Of a stretch of DNA of 64,000 bases, positions 60,846 to 64,000 are shown piece by piece. Origin of the DNA: Verpa conica (taxonomy: Eukaryota > Ascomycota > Pezizomycetes > Pezizales > Morchellaceae); assembly GCA_033030425.1 (NCBI GenBank), contig JAUFSD010000023.1, positions 124,001 to 188,000 on the forward strand, given 5' to 3'. The position numbers and the translations under genes were made by a program. The notes beneath the pieces are model-generated. The model was not told the origin of the DNA and ran no database searches. It saw nothing but the letters and a program-made list of their open reading frames with translations. Numbering within the stretch: position 1 is the first letter of the stretch; the number at the start of each line of letters is the position of its first letter.

Positions 60846-62971
60846 TATGCTTGGTATGAAGTAAGATATAAAGATAGAAATACTATAAAAGCGAGTGTTG
60901 TTTGGTTATTATAAAATATTCGCAGTTGTGTAAACTTCAACCCGTGAAGAAATAGTAAATGGACCAGCCGAAAAGAAATGACCCTCAAGATGCTGGATAT
61001 CAGAGTGAGTGCGTTTAGGCTAGGTTATATGCTTGCTTAGACAAAGGTCTTTTTTAAAGTATGTACTGGCGGGTAGTATGGTATGTCGGAGGGTATTGAA
61101 AACCGGGGAAGTCTCGTCTCGTATTATGTATTAATGACTTTAAACGAAACGCCAACAAGTGTAGATCGGAAATGTTGGGAGGGGAGAGGGGGGGGGAAAG
61201 AGTGGTGTTTTAATTGATTGATTGATAGATTGATTGCTCTCGCTTGTTTGGTGCTTATTTGGAGACCGTAACCGAACCAGTCGATTCAAATTATTCGGAG
61301 TCTTGTTCAGATTAAAAGGAAGGAGGTTGTTGACAGCCGTCGTCCTTATACCAGTCGTCGCACTGGCACTTTGACCAGGGAACCCCAGCAGAAGAGGGCG
61401 AGGGCAAAGACAGGTCAAAGACGAACGAGCCAGGCTAATTAGGTGGAGGCGCGGGTAGTGGCGACAGGTGAAACAACAAATGTTCCGATGCGAAATAGAT
61501 GCAGCCCAGCGCGAGACCTTTTTTAAATAAATATAAAATAATAAAAATAATACAAGTGGTCGCCTTATTTTTGCTGTATGTAGATCAAAATGTTCTGCGC
61601 GCGTCACGCCAGGCAGACTCAAGAGTGAAGAAGAGGGAGAGGAAGAAAGAAAGCCCTCGGAAGAATTCGATAGAGAATGGAAAAAAAGAAGTAAAAATAT
61701 AAGGAAGAAAGGCCATCAATCAAAACACAACACTCACAAAATCTACTTTTTACAGTAAGCATTGTACTGGTTGTAACCCACGCCTCAGTTCACCGTACAT
61801 ACGACACTGTGCCTCCGCCTGAGTGCCCAATCGAGATAGTCGGCTACATGAAAAGAAAAGAAAATGCCTAGACAAGGCCGGAAACAACGCGGGGGTGGTA
61901 TTCCACTCCACCCCCCCCCCCAGATGTTTTTGTATTTCCTCCCCCCTGCAAGATTCCGAGTAAACTGACGTAAAATTAGGTGCATCAATCATTGGAGGCT
62001 CAAATTCGTGGTAGCGAGACTTGATGTGGTCTAGAGTTGTTGCGAACAGACAGCTTCATGTTTCAATAGACGCATTCAGATGGGGATCTGGACTCCCCAA
62101 TTCGCTCGGAGCATGCTACGCTGCACGGCCAATTTACACTGAGTGCCTCCGGGCAGGGTGCTTGGCCACTTTGTATCCAAGTCCCCTAGGAAAAGATAAT
62201 TGGCGGCTAACGCAGGTACAAACAATTTATATTATTCCTCGGCTCCTAACGTTTAACCGAACCCAGCGCTCCGTGAATCTATCTTTAATTAGGTGAACCT
62301 TTTTTCTCTTTCTTTCCTAATTACTCTCATACGGGAAGACCGACATAAAGTGGTTTTCCCCTTTTCTAGGCAATCCAGGGGGAGGAGCTACCCTGTTTAG
62401 GGGTATTTAATACATTAAACAATTCGTCTTCATCTGCTGCCATATATAGGTGGTTTAGGGCGCCTCCGAGTGGATGAAAACACTTGTACTCCTCCAGCCC
62501 CCCCCACCACCCGGGCTGCTAGGGCACTATTCCGATGCTACTGCAGGTCATACCATACGATAATCTTCGAGTTTTACAAAGCTCCTATCACGGTAGCACC
62601 TGCAGGTACACGCTATGCCATGACCGGTGTTATAAATGGCTTTTTAGCACATACGCTCAGCGCGCAATGATACAAAAGAGATCAAAACTTTAGACATCTC
62701 GAAGTCACGCGTCCCGCAATTGAGATCTCCTATGAACGGGGCAAGAGGCCTCGTCATCAGAAAATCCCCTCCCATCACATCACGGGCTCGGTACATACAA
62801 AACTGGATAAGCTATTATATATCTGGGAGCTCACTCATATCAGGGCACGGGGGACGTGCAAAGCTCCGGTAACTCTAAAGTAGAGCTCCGGTAAACGTGA
62901 CTAAGGGCTGATTAGTTATTCATTCTGTAGGGTTAGGGTTGTGTGCTTGGCTAGCCAGAACTAGATATGTC
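60846..62971. other. Upstream region of the coiled-coil gene and intergenic DNA
   Basis: A 160-codon minus-strand frame at 61140-61622 lies in the probable promoter or 5' UTR. It is Ser/Asn/Pro-rich and shows no domain. ATTG tandem copies occur at 61211-61236 and a C run at 61910-61921. No gene is supported. Confidence 0.5.
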
Positions 62972-63291
62972 TCACAATCCCGCATCGTCAAGTAATCGCT
63001 GCGCCTCATGATGTATCCTCGCCCACTTCTCAATATCTGCTTAAGCCTTGCTGCACACTTCAAAGAAAGTCTTTCAATACCCGACTCACCGCCTGGCAGC
63101 TTTTTTACTTCGACTTACCCGTGTTCCAATACCTACTCGGCCGTTTCACTAGCCGCTGTCTCACTTGTATAAGTCTTCTGCCATTGCTGCACGAGCCAAC
63201 AGTTGTAATTAAACGCCCTCAACAAAACGGGAACAATGCATAGGTCAATAGGAAAAATTGAGTATAGCTCCAACCCGTACCTTTTCCTGCC
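62972..63291 (-). pseudogene. Decayed helical protein fragment (3' end of an unknown gene or transposon)
   Basis: On the minus strand a coding-like stretch includes LVQQWQKTYTSETAASETAE, a stop at 63133-63135, VLEHG, a stop at 63115-63117, then VEVKKLPGGESGIERLSLK. A one-base frame change near 63035-63046 leads to ADIEKWARIHHEAQRLLDDA and a terminal stop at 62972. The charged, amphipathic helical composition and the smooth continuation across frames argue for a real former protein. I cannot name the family. Confidence 0.45.
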
Positions 63292-64000
63292 TCAGTCCCG
63301 TGAAAAGAATATCTACAATCCATGTCTAGGTTATTGTTGTCACCTGAGGTTCAAAAGCTGGTTGGCTGTTGGAAGATCAATGCATATATGATATGGATTA
63401 TCATGAACTTGAAAGATACATGTAGCTAAAACACAGGTGTGTCTGGCTATCTTGGTGATCTTTGTATCTGAATTGTTTTTTTTACCAATGATACGCGAGG
63501 CCTCTCCCCCTCCGAGGCTGTGCAAGTAGATGCAGTGCTTGATATTTTTTAGTTACATACTTTGTATATGTAAATCGATTAGTGATTCATTCAATTCACT
63601 GTACCGGTTTTATTTTTTCCAGAATTGTTTGTGCTTTTGTTCAATGGTTTATTTTTTACCCCTCTCTAGCTAGCTACCGCGCCGGTAGTCTCATTTCTCG
63701 GGCCGCAATCACTAACTACATGTACTCTCGATTCTGTTTCGGACTGCAATTGGAAATTCTTAACGATCTTTTTTTTTCTTCTTCTTCTTCTTTCTTTTCT
63801 CTTGCATACACTATACTTCTCAAGTGCCTGAAACAAAACTACCAAATCCGATCACAGCACGAATACATTGACTCAGTCTTGTTTATGATGTCTCTTTATA
63901 TTGGCTACTCTTCCACAGACGCCGCATAGAACACCGATGCTCGCCTGACACACTATTGTCGAGAACACCTTGGCATAACGGCTCCCCCCGATATGATTCC
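63292..64000. other. Window edge, possible promoter of a gene beyond the right end
   Basis: A CT-rich tract (TTTTTTTCTTCTTCTTCTTC, 63769-63800) resembles fungal promoter pyrimidine tracts and is followed by leader-like sequence to the window end. The 115-codon frame at 63582-63929 is low-complexity and I do not accept it as a gene. Confidence 0.3.

Noticed and set aside
61140..61622. 160-codon minus-strand frame upstream of the coiled-coil gene
   Set aside because: Includes ATTG microsatellite and Pro/Ser runs; more likely promoter or 5' UTR.

Overview
The window looks like nuclear DNA of a filamentous ascomycete, most plausibly from Pezizomycetes or a similarly gene-sparse lineage. Genes carry short spliceosomal introns (51-111 nt, plus one of 332 nt) with GT/AG ends and often a CTAAC/CTAAT-like branch site. 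The gene families are fungal: a Zn2Cys6 regulator, a GPI-anchored Ser/Pro-rich wall protein, a NACHT-ankyrin NLR and an F-box-ankyrin protein. I support only nine protein genes in 64 kb. They are separated by gaps of up to 13 kb that hold old repeats, hairpin elements and broken coding sequence. The species assignment is inference.

Left part (1-16 kb): the 3' end of an ABCC-type ABC transporter (+, one intron carrying a MITE-like hairpin), a CobW/COG0523 metal-chaperone GTPase (+, three exons, pyrimidine-rich promoter), then about 11 kb without a credible gene. That gap holds tandem repeats, a pogo-like hairpin, a 606-bp long-inverted-repeat element and a 71-bp tandem duplication. It is followed by a secreted GPI-anchored protein with GPNG motifs (+, two exons).

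Middle (16-45 kb): a 13-kb gap, a Zn2Cys6 transcription factor (+, two exons) with T-rich 3' flank, an 11.8-kb gap, then RNA polymerase III subunit RPC4/Rpc53 (+, three exons).

Right part (45-64 kb): all genes are on the minus strand. They are an F-box-ankyrin protein convergent with RPC4, a Cys-rich single-pass membrane protein, a seven-exon NLR, and a disordered acidic coiled-coil protein. The NLR has a DUF7708-like N-terminus, a NACHT domain and 28 ankyrin units. A decayed coding fragment lies near 63 kb.

The genes do not form a pathway. The most interesting object is the NLR at 51.7-57.2 kb. Its ankyrin domain contains 17 consecutive 99-bp units that are nearly identical in framework, and their differences fall on the expected ligand-contact positions. 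This is the pattern expected of a fast-evolving non-self recognition receptor. I assembled its exons by hand; all seven join in frame to about 1688 residues.
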